Shown here: positions 50,988-59,768 of the stretch, one piece after another
How the letters are laid out: each line of letters starts with the position of its first letter
How positions within the stretch are numbered: position 1 is the first letter of the stretch
Program-made: the position numbers and the translations under genes
Assembly (NCBI GenBank): GCA_003158175.1
Contig: PMHJ01000031.1
Span: forward strand, 1 to 64,000
Source: Candidatus Cybelea septentrionalis
GTDB taxonomy: Bacteria; Vulcanimicrobiota; Vulcanimicrobiia; Vulcanimicrobiales; Vulcanimicrobiaceae
Direction: 5' to 3'
DNA length: 64,000 bases
The notes under the pieces: model-generated
The model's input: only the letters and a program-made list of their open reading frames with translations
Database searches by the model: none
Told to the model about the DNA's origin: nothing

Positions 50988-51911
50988 ATGATTTATCGCA
51001 TTGCTATCCTCTCGACTATGGCTTCGCTGCTCGCTGCATGCGGCGGCAACGTTCCGCCGGTCGCGACGCCGGCGTCGTCAGCGCTACGGCCCGACAAGGG
51101 CACGAACTCGCTGCTTTACGTAGGGGATCTCGGCACGGCGCAGGTCGACGCGCTCAGTTACCCGCAAGGGAAACCGCAGTTTACGCTCACCGGATTCGGT
51201 TCGGTCAACGGCCTGTGCACCGATAGCAGCGGCGACGTCTGGGTCTCGGACGGACACGACGGCAAGCTCATCGAGTACGCGTACGGCTCGAAGAAGGCGA
51301 AGCGGACGCTGACCGATCCGGGCTTCTACACGCAGGGCTGTGCGGTCGACCCGCACTCGGGCGACCTCGCCGCGGCGATCCAGCCGATGAACAGTAATCC
51401 CGGCGGCGTCGCGATCTTCCGTCACGCGAAGGGCAAGCCGCGCAACCTCACCGGCCAGGACTTCTACTTCCCGAGCTTCTGCGCGTACGACAACGAGAGC
51501 GACCTCTTCTTCGACGGCAACGGCGTGAGCGGCATGTTCTTCTTCGCGGAACTGCCGAAGGGGAGTCAGACGATGCGACGCGTCTCGCTGCCGCAGCAGA
51601 TCGACGTCGCGGGCGGCGTGCAATGGGACGGCAAGAACGTCGTCGTCGACGATCAGGGCGCCGGCTATAAAGGCTCGACGCTCTACGAGTTCTCGATCAG
51701 CGGCTCGACGGCCACCGAGACCGGTACGACGCCGCTGGACGGTTCGGCCGACGTCATCAACTTCGCACTCGACGGCAAACGCGCGATCGGCCCGAACATC
51801 GGCCAATCGCCCAACGTCATGTACTGGCCGTATCCCGCCGGCGGCCCGTCGAGCAAAACGCTCACCGGGTTTACGGAACCGGTTACGGTCGCGGTGGACA
51901 CGAAGCAGTAG
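50988..51911 (+). CDS. Beta-propeller lipoprotein
   Basis: 307-aa exported lipoprotein. The signal peptide ends in the lipobox SLLAACGG. The mature part has propeller-type strands LLYVGDLGTAQVDAL, GLCTDSSGDVWVSDG, GCAVDPHSGDLAAAI and LFFDGNGVSGMFFFAEL, with YPQGKP-type turns. It belongs to the same family as 11607 and 36065, and like the one at 36065 it is close to a giant BTAD regulator (52795). Catalytic residues are not seen; ligand binding is possible. Confidence 0.72.
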   Translation: MIYRIAILSTMASLLAACGGNVPPVATPASSALRPDKGTNSLLYVGDLGTAQVDALSYPQGKPQFTLTGFGSVNGLCTDSSGDVWVSDGHDGKLIEYAYGSKKAKRTLTDPGFYTQGCAVDPHSGDLAAAIQPMNSNPGGVAIFRHAKGKPRNLTGQDFYFPSFCAYDNESDLFFDGNGVSGMFFFAELPKGSQTMRRVSLPQQIDVAGGVQWDGKNVVVDDQGAGYKGSTLYEFSISGSTATETGTTPLDGSADVINFALDGKRAIGPNIGQSPNVMYWPYPAGGPSSKTLTGFTEPVTVAVDTKQ

Positions 51912-52091
51912 CTCTGCGTACCGGTCTTCGCCTACGCGCTTATAGCGCCAGAGCCAAAGACCCACCCTAGCCGTGCTGTACTCGATGAGGTCGTAAGTTC
52001 GTCGCCGGACGTTTGCGGACGCGACCGCTGATAGGCTGCCGTCATACAGCAGCCCGCCGCGAAACGCGGCGCATCAGATTGGAGTAAAAAC

Positions 52092-52532
52092 ATGCTCGGC
52101 AAACCGTTCATCATGCTTACCGCATCGCTCGTCATCGCGACATCTGGGCTCGCCTCGGCAAGACCCATCATGACTCCGGCGAGGGTCATGCAACCGGACC
52201 AAACGTTCGTCCAGGCCAATCACAAGAAGTCGGCCGTTAAGGCCGGCGTCGTCGGCTCCGACGGATCGATCATTGCGGGGAGCCATTTCTCGGTCAGTCA
52301 CGACGGGACGGGCGAATACACGCTCGACGTTCCCGCAGGATACTTCAAAAACTGCCCCGCCGTTATGGTGACGCCGGCGGGCGTCGACGGACAGGCCCCA
52401 ATCCCCAACGACTACGATTACTACACCTGCGGTAACAACGGCGAGGTCAAGATTCAGATCCGAATCTACTCCCGCAGCGACGGCTCGCTCCAGGACAACT
52501 CGTTTCAGTTCGTCATGAACGAGATTCAATAA
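52092..52532 (+). CDS. Secreted protein of unknown function
   Basis: 146-aa exported protein: signal peptide (MLTASLVIATSGLASA) and mature beta-rich sequence AVKAGVVGSDGSIIAGSHFSVSHDGTGEYTLDVPAGYFKNCPAVMVTPAG, which resembles small collagen-tail-like or adhesin beta domains. Two Cys (FKNCPAV, YYTCGNN) could form a disulphide. A GGAGT box precedes ATG 52092 by 7 bases, and a terminator-like hairpin follows the stop. The 180 bases upstream hold no visible gene. No family recognised. Confidence 0.65.
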   Translation: MLGKPFIMLTASLVIATSGLASARPIMTPARVMQPDQTFVQANHKKSAVKAGVVGSDGSIIAGSHFSVSHDGTGEYTLDVPAGYFKNCPAVMVTPAGVDGQAPIPNDYDYYTCGNNGEVKIQIRIYSRSDGSLQDNSFQFVMNEIQ

Positions 52533-52543
52533 ATCATCGACCG

Positions 52544-52576
52544 GCGAGGGCCCGGCTTTCCGAAGCGGACCCTCGC
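52544..52576 (+). terminator. Intrinsic-type terminator after the 146-aa gene
   Basis: GCGAGGGCCC (52544-52553) pairs with GGACCCTCGC (52567-52576) with one mismatch, and TTTC follows. It lies 12 bases after the stop at 52532 and before the ribosome site of the 71-aa gene. Confidence 0.6.
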
Positions 52577-52607
52577 TTTCACTCGCATTCAAGAGAGGTG
52601 GAGAATC

Positions 52608-52823
52608 GTGCGCTCTGAGGATAAACGCGAGCGAGAAGATCGCCGGTTCGTGCTGCGCTTCTGGCGCGAGCCGTCCGCGGGATGGCGCGGAAGCGTCTAC
52701 GAAGTATCGAGCGCGTTTGGCATCGCCTCGGGTAAGCTTCGCGATCTGTGGGATTTCGTTACGCTGCGCCTCGGCCAAGGATCCGAACCGCGCGATGCCA
52801 GGGAAACGCACGACGAAGAATAA
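52608..52823 (+). CDS. Small basic/aromatic protein coupled to the giant regulator
   Basis: 71-aa protein (RRFVLRFWREPSAGWRGSVYEVSSAFGIASGKLRDLWDFVTLRL). GTG 52608 has an AGAGGTGG ribosome site 8 bases upstream. The FVLRFWREP...WRGSVYEV pattern is a recurring small-protein motif I have seen in GC-rich lineages without an assigned role. Its stop lies 29 bases inside the start of the giant regulator, so the two are translationally linked, and a regulatory or sensory partnership is plausible. No transmembrane segment. Confidence 0.6.
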   Translation: MRSEDKREREDRRFVLRFWREPSAGWRGSVYEVSSAFGIASGKLRDLWDFVTLRLGQGSEPRDARETHDEE

Positions 52824-55800
52824 AGGCGCACCGACGAGCAAGGCTGCACAGTCAACCGAACGTCGATCCCTCGAGGTGCGGCTGTTCGGTCAACCGGCAC
52901 TCGAAGTCGACGGTCGGGCGTTTCGGCTGGCGACGCCGCGCAAGTCGCTCCAAGTTCTTGCATATCTCCTGATGCACCGCGCGGCTCCCGTCTCGCGCGA
53001 CTACCTCGCGTTTCTGATCTGGCCGGACGAAGAGGAGGGCGTCGCGCGAACGCGCCTGCGCTCGACGGTCAACGATCTGTTGCGCGTGATGCCGCAGCCC
53101 GGCAGCGACTTCATCGGGAGCAGCGCCGCCGAGCTGTGGTGGAATCCCGACGTCGCGCTGTCGCTCGACGTCGACGCATTTGCCAACGCGTCTCAGGATG
53201 CGGCCCGGCTCGAAGAGGCCGTCGCGCTCTACCGCGGGGATTTACTGCCCGAACTGTACGACGAATGGCTCGACGGTTTGCGCGAACGGTTTCGGAACAT
53301 CTATTTGACGGTGCTGACGCAGCTCGTTTCGAGCCTGCGCAAGCGCGGCGACGCGACGCGCGCGATCGAGATGGCGCGCAAGATTCTCGAGGTCGATCCG
53401 TGGCGCGAGGACGTCGTCCGGCGCGTCGTCGCGTTACGCTATGAGACCGGCGATGCGGCCGGCGCGATCAGCGAATATCGCCAGTTCGCCGCGCGGCTGC
53501 GCGACGAGATGGGCGTCGACCCGATGCCCGAGACCCTCGCTCTTGCAGAGCGCGTCGCCAAGGGAGATGTCGCGGGCGACGACGACGATGTGCCTGAAGC
53601 CACGATGGAAGCGCGTGCCGCCGAGCGCAAGCGATCGCTGCCGTTCTTTGGGCGCGAGCGCGAGCTCGAACTTCTGTCCGAGGCGTGGAACCGCGCGAAG
53701 ATGCGAGGCGGCGGCATCGTCTTCATCGGCGGCGAGCCGGGGATCGGTAAATCGCGGCTCGTGCGCGAGTTCATGGAGTCGATCGAAGAATCCGGCGGCC
53801 GCGCACTCTACGGCGCCACCGGATTTCCAGAGGCGTTTCCCTATCAGTGTTTGGTCGAGGCGTTGCGCGGTCAGCTGCCGCTCGTCACGGCGCTCGACTT
53901 CGGAGCGACGTGGTTTGCGGCGCTTGCGCCCGTGCTGCCGGAGCTGGCGCAGCGGGCCGGCCCGCTGCCTCAACTTCCAACGATTGGCGCCGACGATCAA
54001 CGGTTGCGACTCTTCGAAGGGCTTGGACGCGCCTTCGTCGGATTGGCGCGACCCCGCCCTCTGCTCGTCGCCCTGGAGGACTTGCATTGGGCGAGCCAGA
54101 CCACGTTCGACGCGCTCGCATTCTTGGCGCGCCGCGCATCGGGGGCGCGCGCGCTCTTCCTCGTGACGTTTCGCGACGACGAGACGCTCGCGCGCCATCC
54201 ATTGCGTCAACTGCAGCGCGATGCGAAACTCGAGGGCAGCGCCGCGTCACTGTCGGTGTTACCGCTCGACGCCGGCGTGGTGGAACGCATCGTCGACGAG
54301 ACAGGAGTGCACTTCGAAGGGACCCTTGCGGAGTTTGCCGCCGTGCTGCACAGCCGGTCGAGCGGCAATCCGCTCTTCCTCGCACAATTGCTCGAAGCGC
54401 CATCGCCGCAAGGATCGGTTCCCGCGACCGTCGCCTCGCTCGTCGGCGCGCGCGTCGCCGCTCTCTCTGCACAGACGCAGACGGTTGCCGAGGTGGCGGC
54501 GCTCGCAGGTCAGCGTTTCTCGGCCGAGGTCGTGCGGGACGTCACCGGTTACGGCGACGCGATTGTCGACCGCGCGCTGGACGAGCTGCTCGACCGCCGC
54601 ATCGTTCAAGAGACCGCGGGCCGGGGCATTCTGCCCTACGCCTTCGCGCATCAGCTCGTGCAACAGGCCATCGCCGCGCTCGCGGAGCCGGCGCGCGTCC
54701 GCGAGCGTAGCCGGCGACTGGCGCGCGCGCTCAAGCAGCTCTACCCTGAGCGCAAGCGCGAGTTTGCATCGCAGATCGCGGCGCACCTCGAAGCCGCGGA
54801 GCAGCGCGAAGAGGCGGCGGCAGAGTATCTCATCGCCGGACGGCATGCGCTCGAGCTTGGCGCGCCCGACGACGCGCGCCGGCACATCGACCGCGCGCTG
54901 ACGCTGGCAGTGGAGCGGCCGACGGTCGCGCAGCTGTGGCGCGAACGCCAACGCATCGACGAGCGCGCGAGCAATGTCGCTGAGGAGAGAGCCGACCTTG
55001 ATGCGCTCACAGCGATTGCCGAGCAGTTAGACGACGAAGATCTGCGCTGCAACGTGCTGTTGCGGCGAGCGCGCATCGCGTTCAACGACTACTCCGGGCG
55101 ATCCGAAGCATTCGTGCCGCTGGCCGAGTTGCGCGAGCGGGCGCGGCGGGGCGGCAGTTTGCGCTGGCAAGCCGAGGCCGACCTTGTCGAGAGCATGTTC
55201 CACCCGCTCGGCGTCGCTGCCGGCGAGACCGTCGCGCTCGCGAGGAGGGCGCTTCGAGCGTATCAAGAGCTGGGCGACGAGCGCGGCATGGCCTCGGCGC
55301 TCTCTGAAATGTCACGCTCGCTCTGTGTCAGCGGAGCGACCGAAGAGGGACGCGACGCCGCCGAGGAGGCGCTGACGATTGCGGAGCGCTTCGGCGACTA
55401 CGCGATGGCCGAACGGGCGCTCGCGGTGCTCGTTGCGAACGCGCAAGACGCGCTCGACCGCGACGCGGTTAGAATGTGGACCGCGCGCTGGCTCGAGCTT
55501 ACCGTGAAGGCGGGAGACCGGCGCTGCGAAGCCGACGCGCTCGGCCAGAGCACGTGGCCGCTGCTGTGGAGTCCAAATTTCCTGGACGGAATACCGATCC
55601 TGGAGCGCGCCGCGCAGATTTGCCGGGAGTGCGGATTGACACCCGCGCTGATGGTTAATGAGATGAACATCGGCGAGTTTAATCTCAAGCTCGGCCGGTT
55701 TGATGCGGGCAGGGCAGCCTACGAGCGAGCCATCGAAGCCTATGCTTCCGTCGCGCCGTTCTTTACTGCGGGGGCGCGAAGCAGCCTCGTCTTGCCGCTC

Positions 55801-56337
55801 ACGTATGGCGGACACGTGGAGCGCGCGCTCGCGGAAGGACTCGAAGCATTGGCTGTCACCGAAAAAAGCGAGAGCGTTTTTGCGCGCGAGCAGGTGCTCC
55901 AGCACTTATCCGAAGCGGAATATGTCGTCGGCAACTTGGCTCGCGCGATCGAGTATCTAGAGCAAGCGGTCGCGATCCGCAAGACCGCATCGGCGGGGCT
56001 CGCCGCGGCGCACCACGGCGCGCTCTTAGCCGCCTTCTGCGCGCAAGCCGGCGATTGCGCGGCCGCCCTCGCGCACGCAACGCTGGTTCCAAAGGACGAA
56101 CCGCAGCGCTCCGTCGGACTGCTCTGGCCGCAGCGCTCGGCGTGGTGCGCGGCGTTTGCGTATCACACGTGTCATGACGATGCCGCCGCCCGTAAATGGC
56201 TGGACCGGGCTGTCGCTCTGTATGATGCGCACGTCCCGCATCTCAACGAGGAACAGCGAGTCGTGTTCGCAGCAATCCCATGGCATCGAGCGATGCTCGC
56301 CGCTAACGCGAATGAATGGCCCGCGATGGTCTGGTAG
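52795..56337 (+). CDS. Giant transcriptional regulator: BTAD-AAA-TPR, second copy
   Basis: 1180-aa paralogue of the regulator at 37195. DNA-binding/BTAD part: LEVRLFGQPALEVDG...TPRKSLQVLAYLLMHR, LYRGDLLPELYDEWLDGLRERF. The AAA_16 ATPase has Walker A GGEPGIGKSR and Walker B LLVALEDLHWAS. The C-terminal half is helical repeats (e.g. ALRAYQELGDERGMASALSEM). ATG 52795 (MPGKRTTKNK) gives a short basic N-terminal tail before the module. Between it and the sedolisin gene there are 40 bases, so the protease may be in the same operon. The ligand is unknown. Confidence 0.86.
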   Translation: MPGKRTTKNKGAPTSKAAQSTERRSLEVRLFGQPALEVDGRAFRLATPRKSLQVLAYLLMHRAAPVSRDYLAFLIWPDEEEGVARTRLRSTVNDLLRVMPQPGSDFIGSSAAELWWNPDVALSLDVDAFANASQDAARLEEAVALYRGDLLPELYDEWLDGLRERFRNIYLTVLTQLVSSLRKRGDATRAIEMARKILEVDPWREDVVRRVVALRYETGDAAGAISEYRQFAARLRDEMGVDPMPETLALAERVAKGDVAGDDDDVPEATMEARAAERKRSLPFFGRERELELLSEAWNRAKMRGGGIVFIGGEPGIGKSRLVREFMESIEESGGRALYGATGFPEAFPYQCLVEALRGQLPLVTALDFGATWFAALAPVLPELAQRAGPLPQLPTIGADDQRLRLFEGLGRAFVGLARPRPLLVALEDLHWASQTTFDALAFLARRASGARALFLVTFRDDETLARHPLRQLQRDAKLEGSAASLSVLPLDAGVVERIVDETGVHFEGTLAEFAAVLHSRSSGNPLFLAQLLEAPSPQGSVPATVASLVGARVAALSAQTQTVAEVAALAGQRFSAEVVRDVTGYGDAIVDRALDELLDRRIVQETAGRGILPYAFAHQLVQQAIAALAEPARVRERSRRLARALKQLYPERKREFASQIAAHLEAAEQREEAAAEYLIAGRHALELGAPDDARRHIDRALTLAVERPTVAQLWRERQRIDERASNVAEERADLDALTAIAEQLDDEDLRCNVLLRRARIAFNDYSGRSEAFVPLAELRERARRGGSLRWQAEADLVESMFHPLGVAAGETVALARRALRAYQELGDERGMASALSEMSRSLCVSGATEEGRDAAEEALTIAERFGDYAMAERALAVLVANAQDALDRDAVRMWTARWLELTVKAGDRRCEADALGQSTWPLLWSPNFLDGIPILERAAQICRECGLTPALMVNEMNIGEFNLKLGRFDAGRAAYERAIEAYASVAPFFTAGARSSLVLPLTYGGHVERALAEGLEALAVTEKSESVFAREQVLQHLSEAEYVVGNLARAIEYLEQAVAIRKTASAGLAAAHHGALLAAFCAQAGDCAAALAHATLVPKDEPQRSVGLLWPQRSAWCAAFAYHTCHDDAAARKWLDRAVALYDAHVPHLNEEQRVVFAAIPWHRAMLAANANEWPAMVW

Positions 56338-56377
56338 CGGAGAAGAAGTTCGATATTGAAGCTTGAAAGGGGGTGCC

Positions 56378-57958
56378 ATGCCAGAGTTTCCACTTGCGGG
56401 CAGTGAACGGCGGCCGGTTGCAGGGGCGAAGCCAACCGGCCCCGCCGATCCAAACGAAATTGTTGACGTGACGGTTCTCGTTCGTCGCCAGGCCGCGGCC
56501 GATTTCGAGCGCATGGCCAGTGACGCGGCGGCCACGCCCGATACACACCTCAGCCGTGGTGAGTTTGCGAAACGATTCGGCGCCGATCCGCAGGATATCG
56601 CGAAGATCAAGGCCTTTGCACGTCAGTACGGGCTTCGCGTCGTCGAGGAGAGCGCGGCGCGAGCAATGGTTCGTCTGTCGGGAACGGTCGCGCAGCTGCA
56701 AAGCGCGTTTGGCGTAGAACTCAGAACGTTTGCCTCCGAACAAGGAACGTACCGCGGAAGAACCGGCGCCGTTCACCTGCCCGATGAACTGAAGGGGATG
56801 GTGGAAGCGGTGCTGGGGCTGGATAATCGGCCGCAGGCCGCAGCCCACTTCAGATTACGACAACCGGGACGCGTGGTCGTGGCACGCGATCAAGCCGCGT
56901 CTGCGGCTTTCGATCCGACGCAGATCGCATCGTTGTACGACTTTCCGAGCGGACAAGCAACGGGCCAATGCATTGCCCTGATCGAGCTCGGCGGCGGTTT
57001 CAAGCAGGAAGATATTCAAGCGTACTTTTCGGGACTGAAACTCGCGGTTCCGACCGTCGTGGCCGTCCTCGTAGATGACGGATCGAACGCGCCGACGGGC
57101 GATCCAAACGGCCCCGACGTCGAAGTGATGCTGGATATTGAGGTGGCCGGTGCGGTCGCAAGCGGCGCGCGCATCGCGGTCTATTTCGCGCCCAACACCG
57201 ACGCGGGATTCTTGGATGCCATCACTGCGGCCACGCACGATGCGACGAACAAGCCTTCGGTGATCTCGATCAGTTGGGGTTCCTCAGAATCGAATTGGAC
57301 GCAACAAGCCTTGACCGCGTTCGATTCGGCCTTCAAGGCCGCAACAATTCTAGGCATTACGGTTACGGTTGCGACCGGCGATAACGGCTCCGCGGACGCC
57401 GTCTCAGACGGAACAAACCACGTCGACTTCCCCGCATCCAGCTCGTTCGCGCTTGCCTGCGGCGGGACGACGCTTCGTGCGTCGGGCGATGCGATTGCCA
57501 GCGAGACGGTCTGGAACGATACCGCGCAAGACGAGGGAGCCACGGGCGGAGGCGTGAGCACGGTCTTCCCGCTGCCTTCGTGGCAGCAGAACCTGAGCAC
57601 GACGCTTGCGCAAGGGCAGAAAACTGCGCTTACAAAGCGAGGCGTGCCCGATGTTTCGGGCGATGCCGATCCCGAAACGGGTTATAACGTGCGAGTCGAC
57701 GGAAGCGATACGATCGTCGGCGGCACGAGCGCCGTCGCCCCGCTGTGGGCCGGCCTCATCGCTCTCGTCAACGGCGCGGGCGGGAGCAGCGTCGGATTTC
57801 TCAACGCGACGCTGTACGGCAATTCCGCTGTGTGCCGAGATATCACCACCGGAAATAACGGCGCCTATTTCGCGTCACCAGGATGGGACGCATGCACCGG
57901 ATTGGGCAGTCCGATCGGCAAGCAGATCGCGGCGCTTTTGAGCCGGAAATCGGGTTAG
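56378..57958 (+). CDS. Sedolisin (S53) family serine-carboxyl protease without signal peptide
   Basis: 526-aa acid protease of the S53 family. The prodomain (about residues 1-165; RQYGLRVVEESAARAMVRLSG and RGRTGAVHLPDELKGMVEAVLGL) precedes the catalytic domain. The triad is Glu249 and Asp253 (DVEVMLDIE), Ser451 (GGTSAVAP), with oxyanion Asp335 (VATGDNGSAD). The C-terminal Ca2+ site is in DVSGDADPE and CTGLGSPIG. No signal peptide is present before the prodomain (MPEFPLAGSERR). ATG 56378 follows AAAGGGGG. Either cytoplasmic, or exported by an unrecognised route. Confidence 0.88.
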   Translation: MPEFPLAGSERRPVAGAKPTGPADPNEIVDVTVLVRRQAAADFERMASDAAATPDTHLSRGEFAKRFGADPQDIAKIKAFARQYGLRVVEESAARAMVRLSGTVAQLQSAFGVELRTFASEQGTYRGRTGAVHLPDELKGMVEAVLGLDNRPQAAAHFRLRQPGRVVVARDQAASAAFDPTQIASLYDFPSGQATGQCIALIELGGGFKQEDIQAYFSGLKLAVPTVVAVLVDDGSNAPTGDPNGPDVEVMLDIEVAGAVASGARIAVYFAPNTDAGFLDAITAATHDATNKPSVISISWGSSESNWTQQALTAFDSAFKAATILGITVTVATGDNGSADAVSDGTNHVDFPASSSFALACGGTTLRASGDAIASETVWNDTAQDEGATGGGVSTVFPLPSWQQNLSTTLAQGQKTALTKRGVPDVSGDADPETGYNVRVDGSDTIVGGTSAVAPLWAGLIALVNGAGGSSVGFLNATLYGNSAVCRDITTGNNGAYFASPGWDACTGLGSPIGKQIAALLSRKSG

Positions 57959-57971
57959 AAATAACTCCGCC

Positions 57972-58658
57972 GTGCCACGAGACTGCACTAGAGTCGCGCT
58001 ATTCGTTCTCTTGCTTGCAGCGCTCTGCGGGCGCGGTGCCGCACAGGGCGACGCCGGCTTTCATTATTTGGATCCCGGGCAGATCGACCTGACGGTTTTG
58101 CTGCCGCCACCGCCCGACCTTGGTTCGGCGCAGCAACGTGACGACGAGGAAAAGGTCGCCGCTCAGATAGCCGCCCGTAACTCTTCGCAGCTGGCTTCGG
58201 CGAAAGCAGCGTCGCAACGAAGCGTCTTTTTCTTTGCCGACTCGATCGGAGCGCAGTTCGATCCGTCGCGATTCCCATTGACCGACGCCTTCTTCGCGCG
58301 CGTCGGATCGGACGTCAAAGAACTCGTCGATCTTGCGAAGGCGCACTGGAGCCGGCCGCGGCCCGACGGGGCTGTAAAGAATCGCGGCTCGTATCCGAGT
58401 GGGCACGCTGCGTTCGCAGCGTCTACGGCAATCCTTTTAGCGCAACTCGTGCCCTGTAAGCGGGAGCAGATCTTCACACAGGCGCGTACGTTCGCCGAGA
58501 ATCGGATCGTTTTGGGCCTGCACTATCCCAGCGATATCGCCGCCGGTTGGACCGCCGGAACCCTAGCGGTGTTTGTAATGATGCGCAATCCCGCGTTCGA
58601 GCGAGATTTTGCGGCGACGAAAGCCGAGCTGCAAAAAGAATGCGCGCCGGCGCTTTAG
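57972..58658 (+). CDS. PAP2-family acid phosphatase (class A-like)
   Basis: 228-aa exported phosphatase. The signal peptide (LFVLLLAALCGRGAAQG) follows GTG 57972. The three PAP2 motifs are KAHWSRPRPDG (motif 1), SYPSGHAAFAASTAIL (motif 2, with the catalytic His) and HYPSDIAAGWTAG (motif 3, with the nucleophile His). It hydrolyses phosphate monoesters in the periplasm. It follows the sedolisin by 13 bases, so it may be the last gene of the regulator-71aa-sedolisin unit. It is convergent with the second chrA pair. Confidence 0.9.
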   Translation: MPRDCTRVALFVLLLAALCGRGAAQGDAGFHYLDPGQIDLTVLLPPPPDLGSAQQRDDEEKVAAQIAARNSSQLASAKAASQRSVFFFADSIGAQFDPSRFPLTDAFFARVGSDVKELVDLAKAHWSRPRPDGAVKNRGSYPSGHAAFAASTAILLAQLVPCKREQIFTQARTFAENRIVLGLHYPSDIAAGWTAGTLAVFVMMRNPAFERDFAATKAELQKECAPAL

Positions 58659-58674
58659 AGAATACGCAGCTCGA

Positions 58675-59205
58675 TCAGCGAAGGAGCGCGATCCCTACCG
58701 CACCGCAGAGTAGGATCAGCAACGGTGCGTTGATTTTGGTGCGAAGCATCAAGATCACGACCACGGCGCTGGTCACGTAGGCCGCAACCGACGACGGCGC
58801 GCCGCGCGCAATCGTCGGGACGCTCGACCAGACGAGGCCGACTATTGCCGGCGCAAGCCCGCGCGAGACGATCGCGCGCCAGGGTGAGGCTGCAAAACGC
58901 TCTTCCAGCGAATCGAAGCCGATCATGATCAGGCTCGACGGTACGAACATCGCCGCCGTCGCGACCGCTGCCCCCAACAACGGACGTTGCGGCAGCGCCG
59001 CGTAGCCGATGAGCGCCGCGAAGATCGTCGTCGGGCCCGGCACGAGCTTGCCGATCGTATAGAACTGCGTAAACTGCTCGGAGTTGACCCACCGGTACGT
59101 CGTGACGGCGTCGGTATGCATCTGGGGGATGATGCCTTTCCCGCCACCGAAACCAAGAATCGAGAGCTGCGAAAAGACAGAGAGCAGATGGATCAGCGTT
59201 TCCAT
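58675..59205 (-). CDS. Chromate transporter half-subunit, second pair, downstream half
   Basis: 176-aa single ChrA domain with FSQLSILGFGGGKGIIPQM, the hallmark TIGKLVPGPTTIFAALIGYAAL and a C-terminal LLILLCGAVGIALLR. It pairs with the upstream half at 59211. Compared with the pair at 13794/14294, the PGP motif is conserved in both halves here, so this pair may be the more canonical transporter. Spacing to the partner is 5 bases. Confidence 0.85.
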   Translation of the reverse strand: METLIHLLSVFSQLSILGFGGGKGIIPQMHTDAVTTYRWVNSEQFTQFYTIGKLVPGPTTIFAALIGYAALPQRPLLGAAVATAAMFVPSSLIMIGFDSLEERFAASPWRAIVSRGLAPAIVGLVWSSVPTIARGAPSSVAAYVTSAVVVILMLRTKINAPLLILLCGAVGIALLR

Positions 59206-59210
59206 TGACG

Positions 59211-59768
59211 CTAGTCTTCCGATCGCTTACGCGCGCGCAGCCATTCGCTAAGGATCCCGGCGCCGCCGAAGATTGCCAAGACCGGCAGCAACGGCACGTG
59301 CAGCAGCGAGACCGCTAAAGCGGTCGCGGCAACGAGCGCGACGCTGAGCCAGCTCTTGCGCTCGTCCCACGTGAGCTCCAGCGCGTTGCCGAGCGTCAGA
59401 CCCAACGCCCCTGCCGCACAGCCGCGAAGGCCGCCGTGGACGAACGGATTCGAAGCGAATTTAAAGTAGAGCGCGCCGGCGACAAGCACGATTGCAAACG
59501 GCGGAATGCTGACGCCGGCAAACGCCGCCAGCGCGCCGGGAACGCCGCGCGCCTTTTGCCCGCAATAGATCGCCAAGTTGAGCAGGTTTGGGCCGGGAAG
59601 GACCTGCGCGATCTCCAAGCCCTCGAGAAATCGGTCGGAATCAATCCATCCGCGCGCGAGTACCTGCCGGCGAATCGAGGCCTTCTGCCCACCGCCGAAC
59701 GACGTTGCGGCAATCGTCGCAAAGGTGAGCGCGATGCTCCCGAGAGAGGGACGCGCCTCAGCCGGCAT
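59211..59768 (-). CDS. Chromate transporter half-subunit, second pair, upstream half
   Basis: 185-aa single ChrA domain: FATIAATSFGGGQKASIRRQVL, GLEIAQVLPGPNLLNLAIYCGQKARGVPGALAAFAGVSIPPFAI. It overlaps the HIT gene stop by 11 bases, so the HIT gene, this half and the next form one transcript. Chromate-sulfate antiport is the family activity; in soil bacteria the natural function is usually unclear. Confidence 0.85.
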   Translation of the reverse strand: MPAEARPSLGSIALTFATIAATSFGGGQKASIRRQVLARGWIDSDRFLEGLEIAQVLPGPNLLNLAIYCGQKARGVPGALAAFAGVSIPPFAIVLVAGALYFKFASNPFVHGGLRGCAAGALGLTLGNALELTWDERKSWLSVALVAATALAVSLLHVPLLPVLAIFGGAGILSEWLRARKRSED

